DNA from: Eutrophobius brisbanensis
GTDB taxonomy: Bacteria > Pseudomonadota > Gammaproteobacteria > Eutrophobiales > Eutrophobiaceae
Length of the DNA: 64,000 nt
Assembly: GCA_038131795.1 (NCBI GenBank)
Contig: JAYPQE010000003.1
Location: 434,001-498,000, forward strand
Reading direction: 5' to 3'
Position numbers and translations under genes: made by a program. How positions within the stretch are numbered: the stretch's first letter is position 1; the number at the start of each line of letters is the position of its first letter. The notes under the pieces are model-generated. The model had not been told where the DNA came from. It searched no databases and worked only from the letters and a program-made list of their open reading frames with translations. Below, piece after piece: positions 8,289 through 16,993 of the stretch.

Positions 8289-9077
8289 ATGAAGCAGTTT
8301 ATCAATAATAATATTTTCAAATCAGTCTGTGCCGTGATTATGGCTTTTTTTATCATGGCGCCGGCCCATACACAGCTCAATATACTGGATGCCACCATGG
8401 GTGAGACCGAACCATCACCTGAAGTCAGTACCGCCCAGGTACGACAAATCCTGAAAGACGGCAGCGCCGTGATCCTGGATTCCAGACGCATGGAGCAATA
8501 CGCTGCTGGACATATTCCTGACGTGGCACATATCGACATGAAGTCAGGAACTCCGGAATATATTGCAGAGATAGATAAATTACTCGATGGTGACAGAAGT
8601 AAGATGCTCGTACTTTATTGTAATGGTCCTAACTGTGGTGCCAGTCGTGCTTTAGCCAGGCAACTGGTGGAGAAAGAAGGGTTTACCAATGTCTATCGTT
8701 ACCAGTTGGGTATCCCCATGTGGCGTACCATGGGTGGGCCCACTGCCATGGAGCTGGAGGGGGTTGTGAGGATCTATGATGTGGATCGGACCACAGTGTA
8801 TTTCGATGCTCGTTCTCCTGCGGACTATGCCAGGGGGACCATCCCCGGTGCCCATAGTGTCCCTGCGGAACAGATCGCAAATGATGTGTTAGGCAGTGCT
8901 CCGAAACCGGGGCAGGATATGAATACCCGCGTGGTTATCTTTGGCAAGGACGGCGCCCAGGCACGGGAGCTGGCAGAAGAGATGGGAAAATCACCCTATC
9001 ACAATGTCAACTATTACCCCGGTACATATGAATCCCTCGCCAAGGCTATAAAAGAGAAGATGCACAAGCATAAATAG
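8289..9077 (+). CDS. exported double-rhodanese domain protein
   Basis: This 262-residue protein has an N-terminal signal or anchor (residues 10-28, SVCAVIMAFFIMAPAH) and two rhodanese domains. The first carries VILDSRRMEQYAAGHIPDVAHID and an active-site loop beginning at C111 (CNGPNCGAS), so sulfur transfer is possible. The second has VYFDARSPADYARGTIPGAHSVP but its loop reads FGKDGAQ with no cysteine, so it is probably structural. The ATG at 8289 is preceded by GGAG at normal spacing; the GTG at 8274 is less likely. It is expected in the periplasm. Substrate and partner are unknown. The gene ends in a shared terminator with ettA. Confidence 0.8.
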   Translation: MKQFINNNIFKSVCAVIMAFFIMAPAHTQLNILDATMGETEPSPEVSTAQVRQILKDGSAVILDSRRMEQYAAGHIPDVAHIDMKSGTPEYIAEIDKLLDGDRSKMLVLYCNGPNCGASRALARQLVEKEGFTNVYRYQLGIPMWRTMGGPTAMELEGVVRIYDVDRTTVYFDARSPADYARGTIPGAHSVPAEQIANDVLGSAPKPGQDMNTRVVIFGKDGAQARELAEEMGKSPYHNVNYYPGTYESLAKAIKEKMHKHK

Positions 9078-9121
9078 ATAAAAGCAGGGGCAGAATTTAT
9101 TCTATTCCCCACAAACAAATA

Positions 9122-9169
9122 AGGTGTCAAAAAAGGTGTTAGACTTAAGTCTCACACCTTTTTACACCT
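9122..9169. terminator. bidirectional terminator between rhodanese gene and ettA
   Basis: A long near-perfect palindrome is centred on AGACTTAAGTCT (9141-9152). GGTGT/ACACC arms, A and T runs and a second outer AGGTGT/ACACCT pair flank the core. It lies between two converging genes, where a two-way intrinsic terminator is expected. Confidence 0.75.
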
Positions 9170-9182
9170 AACCCCTAACGCC

Positions 9183-10847
9183 TTACTGAAGCTTTTTATA
9201 CTTGATTCTGGTGGGAGTATCAGCATCCACTCCCAGGCGTTTTTTCCTATCTGCCTCATAATCGGCAAAGTTACCCTCAAACCAGGTGACCTGCGCCTCA
9301 CCTTCAAAGGCCAGGATGTGGGTGGCAATGCGGTCTAGGAACCAGCGATCATGGGAGATCACCACCGCACAGCCTGGAAATTCCAACAGGGCCTCTTCCA
9401 ATGCCCGTAAGGTCTCTACATCCAGGTCATTGGTAGGTTCGTCAAGCAGCAAGACATTGCCGCCACTTTTAAGTAGCTTGGCAAGGTGCAGGCGATTACG
9501 TTCGCCACCTGAGAGTTCCCCCACCAGTTTTTGCTGGTCACTGCCTTTGAAATTCAAGCGGCCACAGTAGGCCCGGGAGGGGACTTCATAATTACCTACC
9601 GTGATCAGGTCCTGACCATCGGAAATTTCTTCCCAGACGTTCTTTTTCGGATCCAGATCATCCCGGAACTGGTCTACATAGGCGATGTCCACGGTCGAGC
9701 CTGTGGTAATGATGCCGGAATCGGGTTTTTCCGTATCCACAATCATCCTGAACAGTGTGGTCTTACCTGCTCCATTGGGGCCGATAATACCGACGATACC
9801 CCCGGGGGGAAGATTAAAACTCAGGTCTTCAATTAATAACCGTTTGCCAAAGCTTTTTGTTACCTTGTCGAATTCCACCACCTGTTTTCCCAGTCTGGGG
9901 CCAGGGGGGATATAGATCTCACGGGTCTCATTACGCTTTTGGTAATCACTTGAAGAAAGCTCTTCAAAGCGTTGAATACGGGCCTTGGACTTTGCCTGCC
10001 GGCCTTTGGGATTGGCTCTGACCCATTCCAGTTCTTCCTTCATAGCCCGCATCCTGGCCGTCTCCTGTTTCTCTTCATGTTCCAGGCGTTTCTCTTTCTG
10101 TTCCAGCCAGGAAGAATAATTACCCTCCCAGGGAATACCGTGGCCGCGGTCCAGTTCCAGGATCCAGCCGGCAACATTATCGAGAAAATAGCGGTCATGG
10201 GTCACCGCAACCACGGTGCCTTCATAGTCATGGAGAAAGCGTTCCAGCCAAGCCACAGATTCGGCGTCCAGGTGGTTGGTGGGTTCGTCCAGTAACAGCA
10301 TGTCGGGATTAGAAAGTAGTAACCGGCAAAGTGCCACCCGACGACGTTCTCCACCGGAGAGCTTGGTGACATCCATGTCCCAGGCGGGCAGGCGCAGGGC
10401 ATCGGCGGCGATCTCCAGTTTACGGTCCAGGTCCCAGGCATCGCAGGCGTCGAGCTTTTCCTGTAGCTTGCCCTGTTCTTCAATCAGGGCGTCAAAATCT
10501 GCACCTTCTTCACCAAAGGCGGCACTGACCTCATTAAACTTGTCCAGCAGGTCTTTCACTTCACGTACGCCGTCTTCCACATTGCCACGCACATCTTTCT
10601 CAGGGTCCAGTTCCGGTTCCTGTTTCAGGTAACCGATATTAATCCCGGCCAGGGGTTGGACCTCACCTTCAATCTCGGTGTCTTCACCGGCCATAATCCT
10701 CAGCAGGGTTGATTTACCGGCTCCGTTTAGACCCAGGACGCCAATCTTTGCCCCGGGAAAGAATGATAATGAGATATCTTTAAGAATTTCCTTTTTGGGC
10801 GGGACGACCTTACCCACACCCAGCATGCTCATAATGTATTGCGCCAT
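9183..10847 (-). CDS. ettA: energy-dependent translational throttle protein EttA
   Basis: This 554-residue ABC-F ATPase is close to the usual EttA length. EttA binds the ribosomal E site and gates entry into elongation according to the ATP/ADP ratio. Both nucleotide-binding domains are complete. The first has GLNGAGKST (residues 39-47), LSGGERRRVALCRLLL and LLLDEPTNHLD; the second has GPNGAGKTTLFRM, LSGGERNRLHLAKLL and LLLDEPTNDLD. A charged linker (EEKQETARMRAMKEELEWV) joins them, as expected for the P-site tRNA interaction motif. No membrane segments are present, so it acts in the cytoplasm. It is transcribed away from the protease gene at 10968. Confidence 0.96.
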   Translation of the reverse strand: MAQYIMSMLGVGKVVPPKKEILKDISLSFFPGAKIGVLGLNGAGKSTLLRIMAGEDTEIEGEVQPLAGINIGYLKQEPELDPEKDVRGNVEDGVREVKDLLDKFNEVSAAFGEEGADFDALIEEQGKLQEKLDACDAWDLDRKLEIAADALRLPAWDMDVTKLSGGERRRVALCRLLLSNPDMLLLDEPTNHLDAESVAWLERFLHDYEGTVVAVTHDRYFLDNVAGWILELDRGHGIPWEGNYSSWLEQKEKRLEHEEKQETARMRAMKEELEWVRANPKGRQAKSKARIQRFEELSSSDYQKRNETREIYIPPGPRLGKQVVEFDKVTKSFGKRLLIEDLSFNLPPGGIVGIIGPNGAGKTTLFRMIVDTEKPDSGIITTGSTVDIAYVDQFRDDLDPKKNVWEEISDGQDLITVGNYEVPSRAYCGRLNFKGSDQQKLVGELSGGERNRLHLAKLLKSGGNVLLLDEPTNDLDVETLRALEEALLEFPGCAVVISHDRWFLDRIATHILAFEGEAQVTWFEGNFADYEADRKKRLGVDADTPTRIKYKKLQ

Positions 10848-10904
10848 TTAACTTCCTTTGTAACGGTTATTTGTATTCGTTAATTACTCTCGCGAGCCTA
10901 ATAG

Positions 10905-10933
10905 CTGAAAACCCAACATAGATATCGTATAAT
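10905..10933 (+). promoter_or_regulatory. putative sigma-70 promoter of the protease-FHA genes
   Basis: A consensus -10 TATAAT lies at 10928-10933, with a weak -35 (CTGAAA, 10905-10910) 17 bp upstream. It is 34 bp before the start codon of the downstream protease gene. Confidence 0.5.
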
Positions 10934-10967
10934 ATCAGCCACGCTATATGTTGGATCATCTCTCATA

Positions 10968-12263
10968 ATGCTATCAATATTCAAACAGTCCCGTAAATAT
11001 AAAAACATGACCATGATCTTTCTGGCAGGTTTGTTTTTTGCTTCCATGGTATATGGTCAGGATGCCACGTCATTGTTTAATAATTACAGTGACCGTATAT
11101 ATCAGATCCGTATCATTGAAGAGGCAACAGGCAAGCAGGCGGCCATTGGTTCAGGTTTTCAGATCAGCCAGGACGGCATGGTGGTCACCAATTATCATGT
11201 GGTCTCAGAATACACCCGCTACCCAGGCCGCTACCGTATCGAATATGCATCGCATAACGGTCTTACGGGCGAACTCCAGCTAATCGATATTGATGTCATC
11301 AATGACCTTTCAATCCTTAAGAAAGATGATTTTCTGGGTAATTACCTGGAACTGGCAGATGGCCTGCCGCTGCAGGGAGAGGCCATCTATTCCCTGGGTA
11401 ATCCCCATGACCTGGGATTGACCGTGGTTCCCGGCACGTATAATGGTATTGCCAGGTACAGCCTGTATAAGCGTATCCATTTTTCCGGTTCCATTAATCC
11501 GGGTATGAGTGGCGGCCCGGTCTTAAATGCCCAGGGTGAGGTGATTGGTGTCAATGTGTCCACTGCGGGAAACCAGATCAGTTTCCTGGTGCCGCTGGAG
11601 AAACTGGCGAGGCTGGTGAATAAACCCCGAAGCGGACCGTTGGTGCTGGAGGAAATTAAATCCACCATTACCGATCAACTGTCCAATAATCAGGAAGAGG
11701 TGATCAGTAATTTATTGAATAGCGAATGGGTCACCTCTGAATTTAAAGGTGCCGATATCCCCAATGAGATTGCCGATTATATTCGTTGCTGGGGGTCCTC
11801 GGACAACAATCCGGATATTGCCTATAGAAATTTTATGAGTATCTGCAGCCAGGACGAATATATCTTTCTGGACAGCGAGTTCACCACCGGGAACATTGTC
11901 TATCAGTTTAACTGGATAGAATCAGATGAGCTGAATGTATTCCAGTTTTATAACCTTTTTCAGGCGCAAATAGAAAATGTCTATCCCGATAACTATGCCG
12001 ATAAAGATCATGTGAGTAATTTTGAATGCCATGAGGACTTTCATTCCAAGGATTCAGAATCTGGGGAAGTCATTACCACCAAGGGAACCTTTTGTGCCAG
12101 GCGATATAATGAATACCCGGGGCTCTATGATGTGTTATATCTGGGGGCAGCCGTACACAATAACCACCAGGGACTGGTCAGTCATTTTACCCTGGCCGGT
12201 GTGAGTATGGACATGGCCTTGCAGTTCACCAGTAAATTCCTGTCGAGTATCACATGGAACTAG
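10968..12263 (+). CDS. secreted trypsin-like serine protease (S1C-like)
   Basis: This 431-residue protein has an N-terminal export signal (about residues 14-30, cleavage near VYG-Q) and a chymotrypsin-fold protease. The triad is visible as H77 (VVTNYHVVS), D113 (VINDLSILK) and S181 (NPGMSGGPVL), so activity is likely. Unlike DegP/DegS there is no recognisable PDZ domain. Instead, residues from about 230 form an uncharacterised domain with several cysteines (RCWGSS, SICSQDE, FECHEDF, TFCARRY). It is expected in the periplasm. The stop overlaps the start of the FHA gene by 10 bp, so the two are probably translationally coupled and may act together. The substrate is unknown. Confidence 0.82.
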   Translation: MLSIFKQSRKYKNMTMIFLAGLFFASMVYGQDATSLFNNYSDRIYQIRIIEEATGKQAAIGSGFQISQDGMVVTNYHVVSEYTRYPGRYRIEYASHNGLTGELQLIDIDVINDLSILKKDDFLGNYLELADGLPLQGEAIYSLGNPHDLGLTVVPGTYNGIARYSLYKRIHFSGSINPGMSGGPVLNAQGEVIGVNVSTAGNQISFLVPLEKLARLVNKPRSGPLVLEEIKSTITDQLSNNQEEVISNLLNSEWVTSEFKGADIPNEIADYIRCWGSSDNNPDIAYRNFMSICSQDEYIFLDSEFTTGNIVYQFNWIESDELNVFQFYNLFQAQIENVYPDNYADKDHVSNFECHEDFHSKDSESGEVITTKGTFCARRYNEYPGLYDVLYLGAAVHNNHQGLVSHFTLAGVSMDMALQFTSKFLSSITWN

Positions 12264-13210
12264 TCTTTAGAATCAGTGAATCCCCCATCAGACCATCCAC
12301 CTACCAGAAGGTGGAGGGCCATTCGCGGTTTCGCATTGGTCGGGCATTTGATAATGATCTGATATTGAATGATCCTACCATCAGTCCGCATCATGCAGAA
12401 ATCATAGTCGATGAGCAGGGTCAATTGTGGTTGACTGATCTGGATAGTCTCAATGGAAGTTATAAAGACAGGTCAAAGGTGACCGGTAAAGTAGCGTTAC
12501 AGTCCGGGAGTGAATTGACGCTAGGCAAGACCACGATCCATCTGTTTACCCCGGATCATCCTGTGGAGTCAGCCATTCAGATTCAGCCGGCATCGATGAT
12601 TACTAACTGGCTGGCCAATCCAATGATACTGGCAGGCTCAGTCATTCTGGTCGCACTGTTATATGGTATTGAGCAATGGTTGAATATGTTCCAGGAATTT
12701 AAATGGCAGGACATTATAAATATTGAGTTGATTATCTTTGGCAGTGCTTTAACAATTGTTATTTTCTGGTCGATTTTGGGCAGAATCTTTAAACACGAGG
12801 CAAATTTTAATAGCCAGATGAAGGTGATATTAGTCTTTATCATCATTCAGTTCCTGTTTATGAAAATCATTGATGTGATGTTATTTAATTCCCTGAATTC
12901 AACGTTTGCCATGGTGATGATGTTGAGCTTTGAATTTGTACTGGTGGCAGGTCTGTTATGGTTTAATTTGCAGTTGGCCACAAATCAGACATTCGAGCAG
13001 CGCCTTCGCACTTCGGTGGTGGTATCTGCGGCATTGATTGCACTATCAATTTATTCAGAAGTCATCAATCAATCGGAATTCTCTGATTCACCGGAATATG
13101 TCAAATTATTACACCCTCCAGCCCTGAGGCTAACGGACGGGGTGGATGAAGAGCAGTTTGTAAGCGACATCTCTATTGTGTTCGAAAATCTACAAAACGA
13201 TAGCAACTAA
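12254..13210 (+). CDS. FHA-domain integral membrane protein
   Basis: This 318-residue protein has an N-terminal forkhead-associated domain (residues of about 1-100). Its phosphothreonine-binding features are visible: FRIGRAFDNDLILNDPTISPHHAEI and LTDLDSLNGSYKD, including the conserved GR, S-x-x-H and NG positions. About five membrane spans follow (roughly residues 115-270), with a short C-terminal tail. The FHA domain should face the cytoplasm and bind a phosphorylated partner. No Ser/Thr kinase is seen in this window. The 10-bp overlap with the protease gene suggests the pair links a cytoplasmic phosphosignal to an envelope protease. That link is inferred. Confidence 0.8.
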   Translation: MELVFRISESPIRPSTYQKVEGHSRFRIGRAFDNDLILNDPTISPHHAEIIVDEQGQLWLTDLDSLNGSYKDRSKVTGKVALQSGSELTLGKTTIHLFTPDHPVESAIQIQPASMITNWLANPMILAGSVILVALLYGIEQWLNMFQEFKWQDIINIELIIFGSALTIVIFWSILGRIFKHEANFNSQMKVILVFIIIQFLFMKIIDVMLFNSLNSTFAMVMMLSFEFVLVAGLLWFNLQLATNQTFEQRLRTSVVVSAALIALSIYSEVINQSEFSDSPEYVKLLHPPALRLTDGVDEEQFVSDISIVFENLQNDSN

Positions 13211-13228
13211 ATAAACAGGATTACGAGT

Positions 13229-14203
13229 ATGACTAAGGCAATGGTGATACATGAAACCGGTGGCCCGGAAGTAATGCAATGGGAAGATGTGGAAGTCGGA
13301 GAACCTGGTGTAGGTGAAATAAAATTGCGGCAAACGGTCGTAGGCTTCAACATGATAGATACCTACCGCCGTAAGGGACTCTATCCATGCCAGGTGCCGT
13401 TTATCACTGGAAGTGAGGCTGTGGGCATTGTTGAAATACTTGGCGAAGGCGTAACCGATTTTAATCCCGGCGACCGGGTAGTCTATGCCATTGCGGATAT
13501 AGGCGCCTATGCCCAGCAGCGTCTGATCAAAGCCGATCAACTGGTGAAGGTCCCTGATGACATTTCAGATGAGGTGGCCGCAGCGGCCTTTCTCAAAGGC
13601 ATGACCGCCTGGTACCTGATTCATAAGACCTGGGCATTAAAGGCCAGTGACCGAACCCTGATCTATGCTGCTGCAGGCGGTGTGGGTACTATTTTATGTC
13701 AATGGGCCAGTCACCTGGGGGCAGATATCATTGGTGTTGTGGGATCAGATGAAAAGGCCGAGCTTGCAAAGCAATGCGGATGTCAGAAGGTGATTAATTA
13801 TTCCAAAGAAGACATTGTCCCGGCAGTCATGGATCACACGAGTGGCAAAGGGGTGGATGTGGTCTATGATTCTATCGGTGCCGATACCTTTCAGGCATCA
13901 CTGGATTGCCTCCGTCCCAGGGGTTTGATGGTGACCTATGGAAATGCCACCGGGGCAGTGCCTCCGGTTAATGTCCTGGAATTAATGCAAAAGGGTTCCC
14001 TGTTTCTGACCAGGCCCACCCTGGCGCATTATGCTAATAACCGGGATGAATTACTGAGTGGGGCCAAAAAATTATTTGCAGCAATACGTTCCGGTATTAT
14101 AAATATTGAGATAAATCAGAAATTTGATCTGCAGGATGCTGCAAACGCTCATCGGCTGGTTGAATCTAAAAAGACCACAGGATCAACAATATTGCGCTGT
14201 TAA
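13229..14203 (+). CDS. qor: NADPH:quinone oxidoreductase, zinc-independent MDR family
   Basis: This 324-residue medium-chain reductase matches the length of Qor. It reduces quinones using NADPH. The N-terminal GroES-like domain includes GFNMIDTYRRKGLYP and PFITGSEAVGIVE. The Rossmann domain has the nucleotide loop AAAGGVGTILCQWA. The catalytic and structural zinc ligands of alcohol dehydrogenases are absent, as expected for the quinone reductase branch. It is cytoplasmic. The phosphatase gene follows one base after the stop, so they are probably cotranscribed. Confidence 0.9.
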   Translation: MTKAMVIHETGGPEVMQWEDVEVGEPGVGEIKLRQTVVGFNMIDTYRRKGLYPCQVPFITGSEAVGIVEILGEGVTDFNPGDRVVYAIADIGAYAQQRLIKADQLVKVPDDISDEVAAAAFLKGMTAWYLIHKTWALKASDRTLIYAAAGGVGTILCQWASHLGADIIGVVGSDEKAELAKQCGCQKVINYSKEDIVPAVMDHTSGKGVDVVYDSIGADTFQASLDCLRPRGLMVTYGNATGAVPPVNVLELMQKGSLFLTRPTLAHYANNRDELLSGAKKLFAAIRSGIINIEINQKFDLQDAANAHRLVESKKTTGSTILRC

Positions 14204-14204
14204 T

Positions 14205-14711
14205 ATGGGGAACAACAACGATCAGTTTAATATCCTGTTTGTCTGTATGGGCAATATCTGTCGGTCCCCGGCGGCCGAAGGTGTTTTCAGATCATACGTC
14301 ACACAGCAAGGTCACGATAGCTCTATAAAGATTGATTCAGCCGGGACCCTGGGGTATCACACCGGTGAATTACCTGATCAACGAATGCGCGCGGCTGCCA
14401 GTCGCCGGGGTTATAACCTGGAATCAAGGGCCAGGCAGGTCAATAGACAGGACATAAGTGATTTCAATCTGATCGTTGCCATGGATCATGATAACTATTT
14501 TTATCTCACCGGCCTTGCAGGGGACTCGGTTGAACATATAAAGTTACTGGGGCATTTTCTGGCAGCTGATGCGATACCGGTGGATGATGTTATACCGGTA
14601 CCGGATCCCTACTATGGCGGTGATGCGGGATTTGAAAACGTCCTGGATATGATCGAATCTGCCTGCCAGCCCATGCTGGAATATTGTCTGGAAAACCAAA
14701 CAAAAAAATAG
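14205..14711 (+). CDS. low molecular weight protein-tyrosine phosphatase
   Basis: This 168-residue enzyme has the signature loop C14-MGNIC-R20-S (CX5RS) near the N-terminus and the general-acid segment VPDPYYGG near the C-terminus. It therefore should hydrolyse phosphotyrosine or another small phosphate ester by a cysteinyl-phosphate route. The ATG at 14205 places the catalytic loop where the family has it; the open frame upstream overlaps qor and is not needed. There is no capsule or Wzc-type kinase gene nearby, so its substrate is open. Confidence 0.9.
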   Translation: MGNNNDQFNILFVCMGNICRSPAAEGVFRSYVTQQGHDSSIKIDSAGTLGYHTGELPDQRMRAAASRRGYNLESRARQVNRQDISDFNLIVAMDHDNYFYLTGLAGDSVEHIKLLGHFLAADAIPVDDVIPVPDPYYGGDAGFENVLDMIESACQPMLEYCLENQTKK

Positions 14712-14713
14712 AC

Positions 14714-15589
14714 GTGAGCAGCCAAAAGGAAATCGAACAGGCCATCACCGAGGCCACCGGTGAGAAAGCCAGAATTGTTGATTTTCGCACCACGGGTGGC
14801 GGCTGTATCAATAACAGTCGAATTGCCACCCTCAAAGATGGTAGAGAATTTTTTATCAAATCTTCACCGGGTGGTGAACACTATCCAGGGATGTTTGTGG
14901 CTGAATATAATGGCCTGCGGTTAATGGCTACCACCAACACGGTACGTGTTCCTGGCCCCGTTGCTTATAATAACCACTATATTGTCCTTGAAGTCTTTAC
15001 TGAATGTGCGCAGTCAAATGAATGGTTGGAGATGCTGGGCCGTCAGCTGGCAGAGATGCATCTGGCGACCAGGCAATCACAGTTTGGATTTGAAACAGAT
15101 AATTATATCGGCAGTACCCCACAGCCCAATACCTGGATGGACAACTGGCTCGCATTCTGGCGCGATCAACGCATAGGTTGGCAGCTGGAATTATTGAGCG
15201 GAAAACTAGCGGCAGATGATACTATTTTTAGCCTGGGTGATCGACTGCTGGCAAAAATGGATGACTTTCTGGGGGGGGTAGATGAGACAGCCGTATTACT
15301 GCATGGTGATCTCTGGTCTGGCAATGCCGCTGCAATCGATTCAGGTGTTCCCATCATTTATGACCCCGCTTGTTATTATGGTCATAGAGAAGCGGAGCTG
15401 GGAATCATGCGAATGTTTGGTGGGTTTGGTCCCCGCTGTGAAGATGCCTATCATGAAATCTGGCCATGGGAGAAAGACAAAGAAGATCGTGTCCCCCTGT
15501 ATCGTCTATACCATGAACTGAACCACTTGAATTTATTTGGCCGGTCTTACTATCAGGCCTGTATCGATACTATGAATCAGGTCCTGTAG
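14714..15589 (+). CDS. fructosamine kinase family protein
   Basis: This roughly 291-residue protein of the fructosamine-3-kinase/YniA family belongs to the aminoglycoside phosphotransferase-like fold. Visible features are the glycine-rich TGGGCINNS loop, FFIKSS with the ATP-binding lysine, the catalytic LLHGDLWSGNAA loop, and IIYDPACYYGHREAELGIM with the metal-binding aspartate. Family members phosphorylate ketoamines on glycated proteins or metabolites. I chose the GTG at 14714; a TTG at 14684 would add ten residues overlapping the phosphatase gene. It is probably cotranscribed with the two genes before it. Confidence 0.85.
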   Translation: MSSQKEIEQAITEATGEKARIVDFRTTGGGCINNSRIATLKDGREFFIKSSPGGEHYPGMFVAEYNGLRLMATTNTVRVPGPVAYNNHYIVLEVFTECAQSNEWLEMLGRQLAEMHLATRQSQFGFETDNYIGSTPQPNTWMDNWLAFWRDQRIGWQLELLSGKLAADDTIFSLGDRLLAKMDDFLGGVDETAVLLHGDLWSGNAAAIDSGVPIIYDPACYYGHREAELGIMRMFGGFGPRCEDAYHEIWPWEKDKEDRVPLYRLYHELNHLNLFGRSYYQACIDTMNQVL

Positions 15590-15660
15590 TATCGTCCTCA
15601 CAATAAGGATAAATACTAATAGATAATCTTATAGAATCTCCCGCCGAGGGTATTGCTGCC

Positions 15661-16506
15661 TTGATAAAACCAGTGGAGAAAGACCTGGGTAGTTTTTCTG
15701 TGCGTCGCTATATACCGCATTTTAAACAGAAAAAAGTTGGCCCTTTTGTGTTCTTTGACCATATGGGTCCGGCAGAGTTTGAGCCTGGTAATGGAATTGA
15801 CGTAAGACCCCATCCCCATATTGGTCTGTCGACTGTTACGTATCTTTTTGAAGGCGAGATTCATCACCGGGATAGCCTGGGTTATGTACAGACTATTACA
15901 ACGGGTGCGGTTAACTGGATGACGGCAGGCAAGGGCATTGTCCATTCTGAGCGCACCGGAGATGAATATCGTGCCAATGGACATCGTCTGCATGGCTTGC
16001 AGGTGTGGGTGGGACTCCCGGAGGAACATGAAGAGACCGAACCGGAATTCGTTCACTACGACAGTGAGGCAATACCACAGTTAGAGCATAATGGGGTAAA
16101 GATAAGTGTTGTTATTGGATCTGCGTTTGGCGAGACATCGCCGGTTTCAACACATTCCCCACTATTTTACCTGGATGTACACATGCCTGCGGGGACAAGC
16201 CTTGACTTGCCGGATGATTATAAAGAACGCGGTATACATGTGATTGAAGGGCCCGTCAGTGTGAATGACTACCAGGTAGACCCACTGGAAATGGCCATAT
16301 GCAAGGCTGACGATGCGATAAACGTAACTGCCAATACCGATGCCAGGCTGATTTTGTTCGGTGGAGCGCCGCTGTCCGAACGGTATATGTGGTGGAATTT
16401 TGTGTCCAGTAAGCGCGAGCGCATAGAACTGGCAAAACAGGGCTGGAAAGAGGGTGAGTTTGATAACGTCCCGGGTGAAACTGAGTTCATTCCATTACCG
16501 GAATAA
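15661..16506 (+). CDS. pirin family protein
   Basis: This 281-residue bicupin of the pirin family has the N-terminal cupin signature GPFVFFDHMGPAEF and DVRPHPHIGLSTVTYLFEGEIHHRDSLG, with clustered histidines that bind iron, then TAGKGIVHSERT. Family members are quercetin dioxygenases or redox-linked regulators; the role here is unknown. The start is uncertain. TTG at 15661 has GAGGGT upstream, but the frame is open back to 15613 and the preceding codons (IESPAEGIAAL) look coding, so an unusual upstream start is possible. Confidence 0.85.
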   Translation: MIKPVEKDLGSFSVRRYIPHFKQKKVGPFVFFDHMGPAEFEPGNGIDVRPHPHIGLSTVTYLFEGEIHHRDSLGYVQTITTGAVNWMTAGKGIVHSERTGDEYRANGHRLHGLQVWVGLPEEHEETEPEFVHYDSEAIPQLEHNGVKISVVIGSAFGETSPVSTHSPLFYLDVHMPAGTSLDLPDDYKERGIHVIEGPVSVNDYQVDPLEMAICKADDAINVTANTDARLILFGGAPLSERYMWWNFVSSKRERIELAKQGWKEGEFDNVPGETEFIPLPE

Positions 16507-16541
16507 ACATGATCGCCCCCGGCGTTGTTTAAGATAAAGGA

Positions 16542-16751
16542 TTAGTCCCAGTCGTTATAATCTTCTATCTGCTGTCTAAGCTTTTTATCTTCCAGAAGGT
16601 CTTCAATCCTTCTTCTTGCTGTTAAGCTTGATAATACATCATCGTTACTGCGTGTTTCGATGGATTCCAATAGACTATCAATGTCATTTCCATCGTCTAT
16701 ATCGTCCATGATGTCGTCCATGTCATCATCGTTATCCTGCCTTGCTGCCAT
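16542..16751 (-). CDS. PA3496-family small acidic protein
   Basis: This is a 69-residue, very acidic protein (runs such as DNDDDMDDIMDDIDDGND) ending in a conserved basic-then-acidic tail, TARRRIEDLLEDKKLRQQI. The tail matches the PA3496 family of gammaproteobacteria, described as putative envelope integrity proteins. It has no signal peptide or membrane span. GGGAGG stands five bases before the ATG, so it should be well translated. It faces the pirin gene tail to tail. Confidence 0.75.
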   Translation of the reverse strand: MAARQDNDDDMDDIMDDIDDGNDIDSLLESIETRSNDDVLSSLTARRRIEDLLEDKKLRQQIEDYNDWD

Positions 16752-16993
16752 ATAACCTCCCTTAAGGGTTAACTCGCCAACATTTGCGAGAAGGTGTTTA
16801 CGATAGTACTACTTAGTTCTTGCCTGGTAGGAAAAATAGTTCCTGTGGCGAGCAAAATATGCCAACGGATTGAAACCTTGTCAATGAATTTTATCTAATG
16901 ATTTTGGCTGTCAAAAAATGATAAAAAAAGCTGTTAAAAAATACGAATTCAATCAACCATGAACGGCTTGAAGATAATGTACAAGCTGATGGT

